From NCBI GenBank assembly GCA_964393215.1, contig CAYMSW010000003.1, positions 1 to 45,843 of the forward strand: a stretch of 45,843 nt of DNA, in the 5' to 3' direction. The DNA comes from CAYFNK01 sp964393215. GTDB lineage: Archaea > Nanobdellota > Nanobdellia > SCGC-AAA011-G17 > PNOQ01. Made by a program: the position numbers and the translations under genes. A model generated the notes under the pieces. That model was not told where the DNA came from. It searched no databases and saw nothing but the letters and a program-made list of their open reading frames with translations. Of the stretch, positions 18,989 through 27,517 are shown piece by piece (the first letter of the stretch is position 1; each line of letters opens with the position of its first letter).

Positions 18989-20023
18989 TTAAATGAATAA
19001 CACGCCGATCCCGCAACCATCCTGCTTCCAGTTTTGAACGAATTCCATATGTTTATACTTCTGTTTGATCTCTTTCCAAAATTTCGGAACACCACCGGCC
19101 CAACTGCCGGTCGCAACCCCGTATCTTGTCTCGTTATCTTCAACGATGTCATGGAAGGCGATGACCCCCCCTTTATTGAGGAGACCAGAATAATTCTCGA
19201 AGTCGGTTCTAATTCCGTCATAGGAATGATCGCCATCCAGAAAAAGAAAATCGATGCCTTCGGGAAACGCTTTTCGGATCCTGTTGATAGTGGCAGCTTG
19301 GGTGGAATCCCCCTCAATCAATGATACCCGCTGATCCTTTCTAGCGAACGACTTTAACAAAGGTTTCCGTCTAATTCTTAAATCGACACTCACAAGCTGA
19401 GCTGATGGATCCGCCACTTTGCTGAAAAGGTAGAGGGTTCCTCCTTTGAGGGTACCGATTTCCAATACTTGTTTTGGCCTTAATTTTCCCAACAGCCCTA
19501 AAAGTCCCATAATTTCTTTAAAAATTTGAGATGGTTGAAACGGGCTCACATCAGCAAGTTGGATATAATTTTTCATTTTATTAAGGCAAAAGGTTTCTGC
19601 AAAAACCAACAGAGCGGAACGTGATGTGAAAAATTCTATCGTTCGGATCAAACTTTGCTTGACAGGTAATCCGGAGTGAATCCTTCTGGGTATCCCAAGA
19701 TTCGGATGTGTGGATGGATATGGACGATCGAATGTTAGTTCTTTTTTCCGCACTTTGTGGATGACCCCGTTTAACTGTCTCTCAAAATAATCCGAATCGA
19801 CAAACGTCAATAGACCTTTATCTACTACGCGTGCACACGCTGTCTGGATCATACCGTACTGAACGCCCAATTCCACGATAGCCTCTATCCGGGCTGGCAA
19901 ACGATCATCTCCCTGCCAGTCAAAATACTTCAAATCTGCCTTGTTCAGTCGTTTGAGTGCGTTAGATAAGAGACAGGGGCGTTGAAAAGGAAGTTCCCAT
20001 AATTTGTAGATTTTTTTTTCCAT
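18989..20023 (-). CDS. Class I methyltransferase with unusual N-terminal domain
   Basis: 344 residues. The C-terminal ~190 form a Methyltransf_24/CmcI-like SAM domain: VLEIGTLKGGTLYLF, LVSVDLRI, DFLFLDGDHSYDGIRTDF, GGVIAFHDI. The first ~150 residues match nothing I recognise; they contain RPCLLSNALKRLNKADLKYFDW and several Trp/Arg-rich stretches. The ATG at 20023 has GGGGA about eight bases upstream. Directly after the ATG lies an A9 run (20011-20019) coding for Glu-Lys-Lys-Ile, where a one-base slip would frameshift almost the whole protein. A possible sugar O-methyltransferase. Confidence 0.82.
   Translation of the reverse strand: MEKKIYKLWELPFQRPCLLSNALKRLNKADLKYFDWQGDDRLPARIEAIVELGVQYGMIQTACARVVDKGLLTFVDSDYFERQLNGVIHKVRKKELTFDRPYPSTHPNLGIPRRIHSGLPVKQSLIRTIEFFTSRSALLVFAETFCLNKMKNYIQLADVSPFQPSQIFKEIMGLLGLLGKLRPKQVLEIGTLKGGTLYLFSKVADPSAQLVSVDLRIRRKPLLKSFARKDQRVSLIEGDSTQAATINRIRKAFPEGIDFLFLDGDHSYDGIRTDFENYSGLLNKGGVIAFHDIVEDNETRYGVATGSWAGGVPKFWKEIKQKYKHMEFVQNWKQDGCGIGVLFI
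20011..20019. repeat. A9 tract in codons 2-5 of a methyltransferase gene
   Basis: Nine T on the plus strand, nine A in the coding strand, starting one base after the ATG at 20023. Tracts of this kind near a start codon are the usual substrate for slipped-strand on/off switching. At the length seen here the frame is open. Confidence 0.6.
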
Positions 20024-20063
20024 AAGGTGTATCCCCTACAGGGATTATATTCTGTAATTTGGT

Positions 20064-21104
20064 CTATTGAATAGTCCGAGATCTATGTTTTTTTTGAGGT
20101 AACTGGTGCCATAGAATACTTAACAGCATCCGGACAACATCTTGAAAGGGCGGATGGTATCCGTATCGGATCGATGATTTCATGTAATAATTCCATATTC
20201 TAAAACCAAATGGCGTCGAATTTGTGCACAGTTGGAACCAAACCATCCCGACTGCGGTTGAAAACACTGCGCGGCTAAAAACACCTTTTTGATCATTGAC
20301 ATCCGAAAGGTATGTCAGCCATGCGTGCGCCCTTTCTAATTCGTCCCAACGCTTCAATCTGTATCCCCTTCCAACAACATGGTGGAATAACAGTTGGTTG
20401 CGTGTCGGCTTTATTCCTAATTTCAAAAGCTGACGTCCAAGAATTTTTTCCGTCTGTTCAGTCATACGAACATTCGCCTGATTCGTTATACTGTCGGGAT
20501 GATGCCGCATCAATACCAAGGGTTGTGGAATATTGTCGATGGGGAAAAAACCATTGCTTCGAGACCAAAGGTCATAATCTTCGGTGCGACTATAAGCAGG
20601 ATCGTACTTTAAGCTGTTTTCAACCAATGCTTTCGAACGTAAAATTACACTTGGATGGGCCAGGGGATTGTCAAACACAAGGAAACAACCGACGACCGAA
20701 GGGCCCACCGGTTTTCGTGTCACCACAAACGGTTGATCTCCGAATAGACGAACCCATGTTCCTGAAATTCCGATAGTGGGATTCGCATCCATGAATTCAA
20801 CTTGCCGTTTAATCCTGCACGACCGGCTAATATCATCCGCATCCATTCGGATGATATATTCCCCTTTTGCAGCTCCAAGGCCGATATTCAGAGTACAAGA
20901 TACTCCAAGGTTTTTCTTGTTTTTCACCAGTACAATGCGATCATCGGAGTTTGCTCTTATGATGTTGATACTATCATCCGTAGAACCGTCATCTATTATT
21001 AAAAATTCGAAATCATCAAAGGTTTGGGATAAAATACTATCGATGGCAGTTTTCATGAAACGCCCGGCATTGTAAACGGGCATGAGAACCGATACTTTAG
21101 GCAT
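20064..21104 (-). CDS. Family 2 glycosyltransferase
   Basis: About 346 residues: MPKVSVLMPVYNAGRFM, LIIDDGSTDDS, NLGVSCTLNIGL, the metal site RMDADDIS, and RTEDYDLWSR in the acceptor region. It ends in a basic LPQKKHRSRT tail. The start at 21104 gives the usual MPKVSVL opening and lies one base after the stop of the upstream gene, with GGA five bases before it. The ATG at 21116 overlaps that gene and has a badly spaced ribosome site. A chain-extending enzyme of unknown donor. Confidence 0.88.
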   Translation of the reverse strand: MPKVSVLMPVYNAGRFMKTAIDSILSQTFDDFEFLIIDDGSTDDSINIIRANSDDRIVLVKNKKNLGVSCTLNIGLGAAKGEYIIRMDADDISRSCRIKRQVEFMDANPTIGISGTWVRLFGDQPFVVTRKPVGPSVVGCFLVFDNPLAHPSVILRSKALVENSLKYDPAYSRTEDYDLWSRSNGFFPIDNIPQPLVLMRHHPDSITNQANVRMTEQTEKILGRQLLKLGIKPTRNQLLFHHVVGRGYRLKRWDELERAHAWLTYLSDVNDQKGVFSRAVFSTAVGMVWFQLCTNSTPFGFRIWNYYMKSSIRYGYHPPFQDVVRMLLSILWHQLPQKKHRSRTIQ

Positions 21105-21105
21105 T

Positions 21106-22080
21106 CTATTCCGCATCCCTCAACAACTCAATACAGGTATCTGATAGGTGTTCTGCATATACCGCGTAGGTAAGTTCCCTCGCCTTCAGTGCTACATTTG
21201 CTTCCATTTTTTTAACAAGTGCATCATTTTCAATCAATCTAAGAATAGCCTTACGATAGCCTTCTGAATCGTATGGTTTCACAAGCAAACCTTCATGGCC
21301 GTGAGCTACATAATCGTCTACACAGGCTTGCGAGGTGGTTATGACCGCCTTGCCGCATCGAAAAGCCTGGGCAATGGTTGTGTGACCATGCGGGAACAGA
21401 CCTTTTTTCAATGGAAGAATAACAAATCGAGATTTTCTCATCATCTCTATAAATTTATCCAAGGACATCCTGCCAAAAATTCGGCAATTGTCGGGAACCT
21501 CACACCGGTCGTACAGAATTTGTGGCTCGAAAGTCACAATCCTTAATTCAATGTCAATTCCTTTAATGGCATCTACAATGGATGGGAAATCCCTTTCCGC
21601 CCCTCCTCCCGAGAAAATGTAATTTTGGTTCTCAACTGAATCTACGTCCTCAAAATTGCCATCTGCGGGTAGCAGAATGAATTTGAATCTATTTCTCAAG
21701 TGAGGCGAAAAAACAGTTATTTCATCTTTGCTATTGACGATCATACAATCAATACATTTTAATAAGCTGATGGTCATGACCCCCGGTTGATTGATTACCA
21801 CAATCTTGGTAAACGGCATCAGACCGATCTTCTTTAAGAGTAGAAACAGAAAAACAATCGAAGGCACCGATGCCAGTAAAAGCAATTTAGGACGATGGAT
21901 GCAATAACCGATCAACGCACAGAAGAAAATAAACGGGATATTTATCGGGTGTTGACTGTGACCATAAATCTGTTTTACATAGATGCGATTCGGAAACAGG
22001 GCACATTCGTTGGAAGCCCAGAAGCTCTTGCGTACAGCGACAACAAGTATTTTTTTTCTAAAAAAAAGATCGTCATGCAT
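21106..22080 (-). CDS. GT-B (family 4-like) glycosyltransferase
   Basis: 324 residues, a little short for the family. The N-terminal domain includes a hydrophobic stretch (FIFFCALIGYCIHRPKLLLLASVPSIV, in part) that may anchor it to the membrane. The C-terminal domain has IFSGGGAERDFPSIV, RIFGRMS, and the donor site PHGHTTIAQAFRCGKAVITT. The usual N-terminal glycine loop is not evident. Paired T8 and A8 runs lie near codons 5-10. Likely extends the glycan; the sugar is unknown. Confidence 0.78.
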   Translation of the reverse strand: MHDDLFFRKKILVVAVRKSFWASNECALFPNRIYVKQIYGHSQHPINIPFIFFCALIGYCIHRPKLLLLASVPSIVFLFLLLKKIGLMPFTKIVVINQPGVMTISLLKCIDCMIVNSKDEITVFSPHLRNRFKFILLPADGNFEDVDSVENQNYIFSGGGAERDFPSIVDAIKGIDIELRIVTFEPQILYDRCEVPDNCRIFGRMSLDKFIEMMRKSRFVILPLKKGLFPHGHTTIAQAFRCGKAVITTSQACVDDYVAHGHEGLLVKPYDSEGYRKAILRLIENDALVKKMEANVALKARELTYAVYAEHLSDTCIELLRDAE

Positions 22081-22157
22081 TGAACAACACCGTCGTAGAT
22101 TCTATTCGACCATTCATACTTCAATACAAATCCATGGTGACTATCCTTATATACATA

Positions 22158-23279
22158 TTATGCCAGCACATGTCTGAAAATCTCTCGATGTCGATCCAAC
22201 CAGTATCGAACATCCAGGTTTTCAACCGCCCTCTTTCTGGCACAATCGGCAAATATCGGATAATTCTCTGCAATCCTAAGTACCGATTCAGCCAAATCCT
22301 GTGGGGCGGGTGGATGATCTTTTTCCCAGTCCAAAGGGGCCGGAACGCCAATGCCAGCTGATTTTCCAACCAATTCAGGAACCCCGCCGCTATCAGAAAA
22401 AACCACGGGTAACCCACAGGACAAAGCTTCCACTACAACCCTCGGGCAAGAGTCGTTGTACATCGTATGAAGCAATATATGAGAATTTTGCATCATATCC
22501 ACCGCTTGTTCCTGGGAGTATTCTGCCTCAAACACAATATGTTTCGACACATTCAAAGCGGCAGCCAAATGAGTTGCCTCGTTCAGGGCGTTTGTATGAG
22601 AATCTCTCCACATATACCGCCCAGCTATTGTCAAAACTGCATCCGGCAAATATTTCAGAACGTGCCGCATCATCTCGATGGCGGCTTTGATACGATAGAA
22701 TTTGTGGTGACTTCCGGCTAAGAGGATGTGAAATCCATCAGGTTTTTTCGACGCAGGAATAAATACTCGCGTATCAACAGGATTGTTGAGTATCGAGTAA
22801 GGTTTTTTGGGAAGCCCTAAATAACGATCTGCAGACAATTTACAGAATCGGCTTTGATATATGATATGGTCTGATAGATGGATGAGGGTTTTCATGATCA
22901 GGTTTGATTTTTCCCATCCAGGTCCATGCCAACCGGGATAGGCAACACCATTCTGATTCCATACCAGCATTGCACCGTTTTTTTTTGCATATCGAACCAT
23001 GATTATGGGAGCCGGCGGCAATGCACTGCTGATAAGGTATAAAATATTAGCGCCGTTAGGCTGATTGGGATAAATCCGATGCAGGTCTTGGCATTTAACG
23101 ATACCACCGGATGTGTTCTCGGATCGTGTAGGTATATGATTGCGACCGTAATATAGCTGGCACACCTGCTTATATTCTGACGGTTGGTGCCAACGTTTGC
23201 TCTCAACAATATGAGATTTCATCCAGATATAGGCATTATATAGTAGTCTTTTAATATCATCCATTTGAGGACACTGCAT
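22158..23279 (-). CDS. GT-B (family 4) glycosyltransferase
   Basis: About 373 residues. The N-terminal domain has NILYLISSALPPAPI and LVWNQNGVAYPGWHG. A shorter middle segment reads IIYQSRFCKLSADRYLG and SILNNPVDTRVF, typical of family 4. The C-terminal domain shows ILLAGSHHKFYRI, LTIAGRYMW and the donor site SCPRVVVEALSCGLPVVFSDSGG with its paired acidic residues. A TTG sits immediately before the ATG at 23279. An A9 run lies at 22978-22986. It is 11 bases from the methyltransferase gene upstream and probably shares its transcript. Confidence 0.9.
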   Translation of the reverse strand: MQCPQMDDIKRLLYNAYIWMKSHIVESKRWHQPSEYKQVCQLYYGRNHIPTRSENTSGGIVKCQDLHRIYPNQPNGANILYLISSALPPAPIIMVRYAKKNGAMLVWNQNGVAYPGWHGPGWEKSNLIMKTLIHLSDHIIYQSRFCKLSADRYLGLPKKPYSILNNPVDTRVFIPASKKPDGFHILLAGSHHKFYRIKAAIEMMRHVLKYLPDAVLTIAGRYMWRDSHTNALNEATHLAAALNVSKHIVFEAEYSQEQAVDMMQNSHILLHTMYNDSCPRVVVEALSCGLPVVFSDSGGVPELVGKSAGIGVPAPLDWEKDHPPAPQDLAESVLRIAENYPIFADCARKRAVENLDVRYWLDRHREIFRHVLA

Positions 23280-23290
23280 CAAGGCACTTT

Positions 23291-24031
23291 CTATCGCGCG
23301 GGAATAACCTCTGCCCAGATTTCACCCCACTTGATTTCTTTGTGATTGATAACACAACCGGCATTCACCATTTCCCGTTCGAAGCTTTCTTCCGTGTATT
23401 CAGTATGGTGGGTTGGATCGCTGAAATACGGCAATCCCAATTCTTTTTTAAAAGGAACACTCCAGTCTCGATTGACCATTGGGACCCGGATCAGCATGCG
23501 TTTTGGGTGATAAGTTTTCAGCAATGCTTGGAGTAATCTCTTGCGCCGTTCTATATGCTCAAGCACATTGGATAGAACAATTGTTCTAAAGGGACGATCC
23601 GGTAGCCTTTGGGTGATATCCCCTTCTATAAATTCCAGATTCTGATGCTGAAATTTTTTTCGGGCAAGCCTGATATTTTGTCCGTTGACATCGATTCCTG
23701 TCACCATAGCTCCTGAGGCGGCTAGGCTGTGGGAAACGGCTCCGGTTCCGCAACCCACATCCAGAACCTTTTCATGGTGAACAAGGCGTTCCGTGAAAAA
23801 AAAATGGTATTCCGTTAATCGATGTTTTGGATGGATCCCACCATCATAATTGATGGCGGCTTGATCGATAAACCATCCGAGTCGATTCGAAACCCTCAGC
23901 AAAGAGCGACTGCCTTTTTCTGGTTTCTCTTTTGCTGTCGCAGCAAAAAGGGTGGTGCATATCAATTCTCGAATTTTTTCGGGAATAATACTTGCACCAA
24001 ATACGGCAAACCGCCACACGTAATCTTTCAT
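23291..24031 (-). CDS. Class I SAM-dependent methyltransferase
   Basis: 246 residues. KVLDVGCGTGAVSHSLA (motif I, near 90), VTGIDVNGQN (motif II) and TIVLSNVLEHIERR (motif IV) are complete. The C-terminal half has DPTHHTEYTEESFEREM, found in small-molecule and sugar methyltransferases. The ATG at 24031 has GGTG about five bases upstream and lies about 22 bases after a promoter-like site. It is likely the first gene of a transcript that includes the GT4 at 22158. A T9 run (A9 on the plus strand, 23797-23805) encodes three Phe. Confidence 0.85.
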   Translation of the reverse strand: MKDYVWRFAVFGASIIPEKIRELICTTLFAATAKEKPEKGSRSLLRVSNRLGWFIDQAAINYDGGIHPKHRLTEYHFFFTERLVHHEKVLDVGCGTGAVSHSLAASGAMVTGIDVNGQNIRLARKKFQHQNLEFIEGDITQRLPDRPFRTIVLSNVLEHIERRKRLLQALLKTYHPKRMLIRVPMVNRDWSVPFKKELGLPYFSDPTHHTEYTEESFEREMVNAGCVINHKEIKWGEIWAEVIPAR

Positions 24032-24052
24032 TAAAACACCATAGTTATTCTT

Positions 24053-24082
24053 GTTATACCTGTGCCATCAATTGATGGTCAA
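24053..24082 (-). promoter_or_regulatory. Sigma-70-like promoter before the 24031 gene
   Basis: On the minus strand TTGACC (24082-24077) and TATAAC (24058-24053) are separated by 18 bases; each differs from consensus at one position. The start codon at 24031 is 21 bases beyond the -10 box, giving a short leader. This gap of about 150 bases is one of the few real breaks in the minus-strand run. Confidence 0.6.
24065..24078. promoter_or_regulatory. Perfect 14-bp palindrome inside the promoter
   Basis: CCATCAATTGATGG is fully self-complementary and sits between the -10 and -35 boxes, touching the -35. Its place and symmetry fit an operator for a dimeric repressor or activator. No regulator gene is present in the window. 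Confidence 0.45.
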
Positions 24083-24182
24083 ATCGTACGGTATCTTTTC
24101 ACGAAAACTCGAACAATAATTGTAATTCCTGGAAATTCACCGATACCTGCTAAATCGGAGGGGATTGTTCAGGGAGATACAC

Positions 24183-25283
24183 TTATAAAAGACTTTCAAT
24201 AAACTCAAGGTGTTCTCGCGCGACGACAGGAGTGGCGTAATATTTCTCAACAACGCTGCGGGCACCGGCTTGTTCGCGTGCCCAATCAAAATCATGCCCT
24301 TTTATCTCCTCAAACGCTTCGAACCATTCATCCGCCTTTCGACAAATTCGGATCCCAAGGCCTTTGGCGCGTTTTGCAACATCCATATAGCTCGGTTGTT
24401 CACTGCAAAGGGTTATTCTCCCCTGGGCCATAGCAAGTGAAATCTTCCACTCCGTATGTCCCAAGTTATATGTATTATCAAGAAAACGCGGCGAAATGGC
24501 CACGCCACCTTTTCGATATTCTTTCACCAGGTTTTCGACCGAGGAAAAAGGTATTACCTCATGGGAAATGTTGCCGAGGAGTTTTGAAAACAACTCTCGA
24601 TAGGGTGCATACCACCGGGAGATGGATGCAAAAGAATTTGTGATCAGGACCAAATGAATATCGGCCGACAATTCGAGCAGTATTCTTTCAATTTTCATCA
24701 GTTCAAATGCTTTTATCGATTCACCACTCCATAATAAACGTAATTGCTTTTTCGCGTCTGGCTTCCATCCATTTTCTGTAGCAATCAAATTCGTGTTGAC
24801 ATTATCAGGTATCCAGGCCACCTTTTGATGATACGTCGACGCAATATTAGCAAGATAGCGAGAGTCAGCAATCACTGCATCGCAAATTTGGACCATGGAG
24901 AGTGCCGCCTGATGCTGTATGGCAGATGGTCTCATCCCCTCATAGTAAAACCTTCCCGATGGAGGTGTCAGATAATCGGCATTCAAATCGAATACCGTTT
25001 TGACACCGCGGGATCTCAGCTTCTCGGCCAATCGCAGACACAGGTCGTTCATTGATTTTAGGAAAATTACAACGGCATAACGACGCCAGGGCCGGTAAAG
25101 TTCGTATCGTACGCTTTTTGACAAGTTTTTGTTTATCTCTGCCGCAAGCCAGTTGAAACGCATCAATGCGATAGAGGTCCCGCTCGACCAACCGCTTAAC
25201 AGTGAGAATGGGGTGCACCGCCTTTCAATGCATTCCTTAATTGATGGTAGGCAGCTATCGATAATGAACCCGACATAACGCAT
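24183..25283 (-). CDS. GT-B-like glycosyltransferase
   Basis: 366 residues. The N-terminal domain shows FNWLAAEINKNLS, KTVFDLNADYL and CDAVIADSRYLANI. The C-terminal domain has VAWIPDNVNTNLI, LRLLWSGES, ISPRFLDNTYNLGHTEWKISLAMAQGRITLCS (in part), where family 4 proteins bind the donor. The fit to GT4 is weaker than for its neighbours, so the call stays at fold level. The ATG at 25283 lies five bases after the stop of the upstream GT. It is the last gene before the promoter gap at 24032-24182. Confidence 0.7.
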   Translation of the reverse strand: MRYVGFIIDSCLPSIKECIERRCTPFSLLSGWSSGTSIALMRFNWLAAEINKNLSKSVRYELYRPWRRYAVVIFLKSMNDLCLRLAEKLRSRGVKTVFDLNADYLTPPSGRFYYEGMRPSAIQHQAALSMVQICDAVIADSRYLANIASTYHQKVAWIPDNVNTNLIATENGWKPDAKKQLRLLWSGESIKAFELMKIERILLELSADIHLVLITNSFASISRWYAPYRELFSKLLGNISHEVIPFSSVENLVKEYRKGGVAISPRFLDNTYNLGHTEWKISLAMAQGRITLCSEQPSYMDVAKRAKGLGIRICRKADEWFEAFEEIKGHDFDWAREQAGARSVVEKYYATPVVAREHLEFIESLL

Positions 25284-25288
25284 CGTAA

Positions 25289-26308
25289 TTATTTCGGCAC
25301 CTGTTTCCCTGTATTTTCGGATCCGGAAAGCAACTGATAAATGATACGGATATAATCGCTGGCCATCCGGTCTCCGCTTGGCATGTTAACGATTACCTTT
25401 CTCTTTAATTCTGAATAGTTTTTCCGGGCTTTTTCAAGTATCTTTTCTAAATTATCCCTAAAAAGAAGTCCATATTTTTCAGCAGCTTCAACGATCCCCC
25501 CCCCATCTGCATGACTGATCAAAGGTAAACCGCATTGGGCCCCCTCCACATGGTGCATCCCGCATGGTTCCCATAAGCTTGCTGTAATATAGAGGTGGCA
25601 TTGCCTTAACAGTTTTGCTAGGTTATGTCCGCTTTTCGGGCCGATCGCTTTGGCACTGCGCCATTGAATTTCCTTCGGCCAGCGTCCAATTATCCAAAAC
25701 TCGAAGCCAGTTATATCTCCATCTGCAATCATATCATCCAGCAATTGATAAACTGGGAACCCTTTCATGGGGTTGTCGGACCAGTGGTGTGTGACGATGC
25801 GCATGGGTTTTCCATCTATATACTTATGGCCTTGGACAGGATGAAAATGAGTCGGACTCGCACCGTTGTAAATCACTGAGTGGGGTTTTTTAAGGTCAAA
25901 CCATTTGTTCGCGAAATAATTTTGGAGCCATCTGGAAATAAACACCGTGTAATCACAAGAATCATTTGCTTTTTTGAGGGCCTCATCCATAAAAATGGTA
26001 TCTTTTCTTTTGTCGCACTCGTTGATCCGATGAATAATTTTTACTTTGGGGTTAAAACGCTGGTAAGCGATGATCTCATCCATACCAAAGGCTTTGTTGA
26101 GTAAATCCTCCCGCGGATCGATAACAAGAATAACATTTATATCTTTTTTCAGTTTGAAAGTAACCTTGAATCCGCAACGCTTCAGGGCCGCCATCAGTTG
26201 CCAGACAAAAACACTACTGCCGCCCCATGCGCCTGCTGTGGGCCTCATATTGATCGCAACCGTCCCGACCGGCCCGTAAAAAATCTGATTAAGAAACTTC
26301 ATTTCCAT
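25289..26308 (-). CDS. GT-B (family 4) glycosyltransferase
   Basis: 339 residues. The N-terminal part has INMRPTAGAWGGSSVFVW, a glycine-rich loop of family 4 type, then VILVIDPRED. KPHSVIYNGASPTHF and RIVTHHWSDNPMKGF mark the inter-domain region. The donor site reads SLWEPCGMHHVEGAQCGLP with the two glutamates of the ExxxxxxxE pattern. A second in-frame ATG follows two codons in. The gene is co-directional with and five bases from 24183-25283. Confidence 0.87.
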   Translation of the reverse strand: MEMKFLNQIFYGPVGTVAINMRPTAGAWGGSSVFVWQLMAALKRCGFKVTFKLKKDINVILVIDPREDLLNKAFGMDEIIAYQRFNPKVKIIHRINECDKRKDTIFMDEALKKANDSCDYTVFISRWLQNYFANKWFDLKKPHSVIYNGASPTHFHPVQGHKYIDGKPMRIVTHHWSDNPMKGFPVYQLLDDMIADGDITGFEFWIIGRWPKEIQWRSAKAIGPKSGHNLAKLLRQCHLYITASLWEPCGMHHVEGAQCGLPLISHADGGGIVEAAEKYGLLFRDNLEKILEKARKNYSELKRKVIVNMPSGDRMASDYIRIIYQLLSGSENTGKQVPK

Positions 26309-26328
26309 TAGTATTCTTTCTATTATTA

Positions 26329-26382
26329 GACCCTTAATTCCTGGTCTCAGTTTCCGATTACAAATGTGACCCGTAATTAAGG
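26329..26382. repeat. Short direct and inverted repeats in the 26309-26474 gap
   Basis: GACCCTTAATT (26329-26339) recurs as GACCCGTAATT (26368-26378), one mismatch. In addition CCTTAATT (26332-26339) is inverted as AATTAAGG (26375-26382). It lies upstream of the minus-strand GT4 gene starting at 26308. No clear promoter boxes were found in this 166-base gap, and no T-tract follows the stem. Confidence 0.35.
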
Positions 26383-26474
26383 CTGTATGTGTTTGCGTCT
26401 TCGAAATGATGGATCAATAGCATTTTCTCAAGGATCTACATAATACCCTTCATAATCAGAAATAGTGGATTTGA

Positions 26475-27467
26475 TTATTTAACCGATATTCGAAAATGCT
26501 CATGTTTTCGTGCATCGAAAATATGGTTTTGAATAAGTTGTTTCTTACTAATCGTTTGATGTTTGTCATACAGGGGAAAAATCGGTTTGTCCCCAAGAAA
26601 AGCTGCCAACGCCGAGAATGTGCTTGGAGGAGAAGCAATGACGTCACACATCGACAATTCAATCATGTTCTCCATGAAGTGCCCTGTCCCCGTAGCATAA
26701 CCTGTCCCAAATTGCACATCCAAATCCCCAAATGCTTCTTCCCGCTGGGATTCGTCGGAAGCGACAAGGAATTTGACATTTCGGTGTTTATAAATCTCTT
26801 TGATTTGATTTAAAAATCCGACATATTCCTCCGTGCTAAAAAAATATCTTCCTCCTCTCCAACCTCGATAATCGTCCTGTCGAATTAGGACACCCACAAG
26901 AAAATCGCCGTTAGATCGAATTCTGCGCAAATGGGTTTCGGCAATTTTTTTATACTTCTCAAGGGGTTGAAAGAAAGGGCGCACGTAATCACAGTTTTTT
27001 TCTAAAGCTTGCCAAGCTTCAACCCGCCACCCCCCAAGCAGCGTACACCTTTTGCTGGATATTTTTTCAAATATTTTAGAATCTTCCAACTGTATAATCT
27101 TAGTTACCAAATCCCTGTTTCTGACAACTTTTTCAGAAGTGATCGATTGGGCACCGGGTATCAGGTTAGCCAACCGGTGCATCCGGTGGTGAAAATTTCG
27201 AATTCGGCCATGTTCAACCTTCAGGTTATCCATCAGGGCAGGTATCCATTGGTACCGCATATTTGTATTTGCAGCATTTGGGTATTGGCACAATGGATGA
27301 TGAGACCAGTGTTGAAAAAGGTTGGCGTATCGCCAAAAGTTAACGTTTATAAGTTGAAAATTGTCATGGTTTTCATGTATCCATGAAATAAGGTGCATAA
27401 ACCGAAGTATTTGGTTTCCGAGCCGTCCACCACTCAGCATGTATATTACGGTTGGTATCGATGCCAT
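26475..27467 (-). CDS. Fucosyltransferase-like (GT11/O-FucT fold) protein
   Basis: 330 residues. LSGGRLGNQILRFMHL near the N-terminus is the GNQ motif of alpha-1,2-fucosyltransferases. Near residue 195 FLVGVLIRQDDYRGW takes the place of the usual IRRGDY donor-binding motif, with the first Arg kept. FLVASDESQREEAF and DVIASPPSTFSALAAFLG complete the pattern (the latter replacing SSFS-W-A). It probably transfers a fucose-type deoxyhexose from a GDP donor, but the altered motif leaves room for another sugar. The ATG at 27467 has GCGGGA about nine bases upstream. No GDP-fucose synthesis genes are in the window. Confidence 0.7.
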   Translation of the reverse strand: MASIPTVIYMLSGGRLGNQILRFMHLISWIHENHDNFQLINVNFWRYANLFQHWSHHPLCQYPNAANTNMRYQWIPALMDNLKVEHGRIRNFHHRMHRLANLIPGAQSITSEKVVRNRDLVTKIIQLEDSKIFEKISSKRCTLLGGWRVEAWQALEKNCDYVRPFFQPLEKYKKIAETHLRRIRSNGDFLVGVLIRQDDYRGWRGGRYFFSTEEYVGFLNQIKEIYKHRNVKFLVASDESQREEAFGDLDVQFGTGYATGTGHFMENMIELSMCDVIASPPSTFSALAAFLGDKPIFPLYDKHQTISKKQLIQNHIFDARKHEHFRISVK

Positions 27468-27517
27468 TTAAAATTTTCCCGCTCCGATTATGATGGTTGT
27501 TGTGGTTTGGAAGGCTT

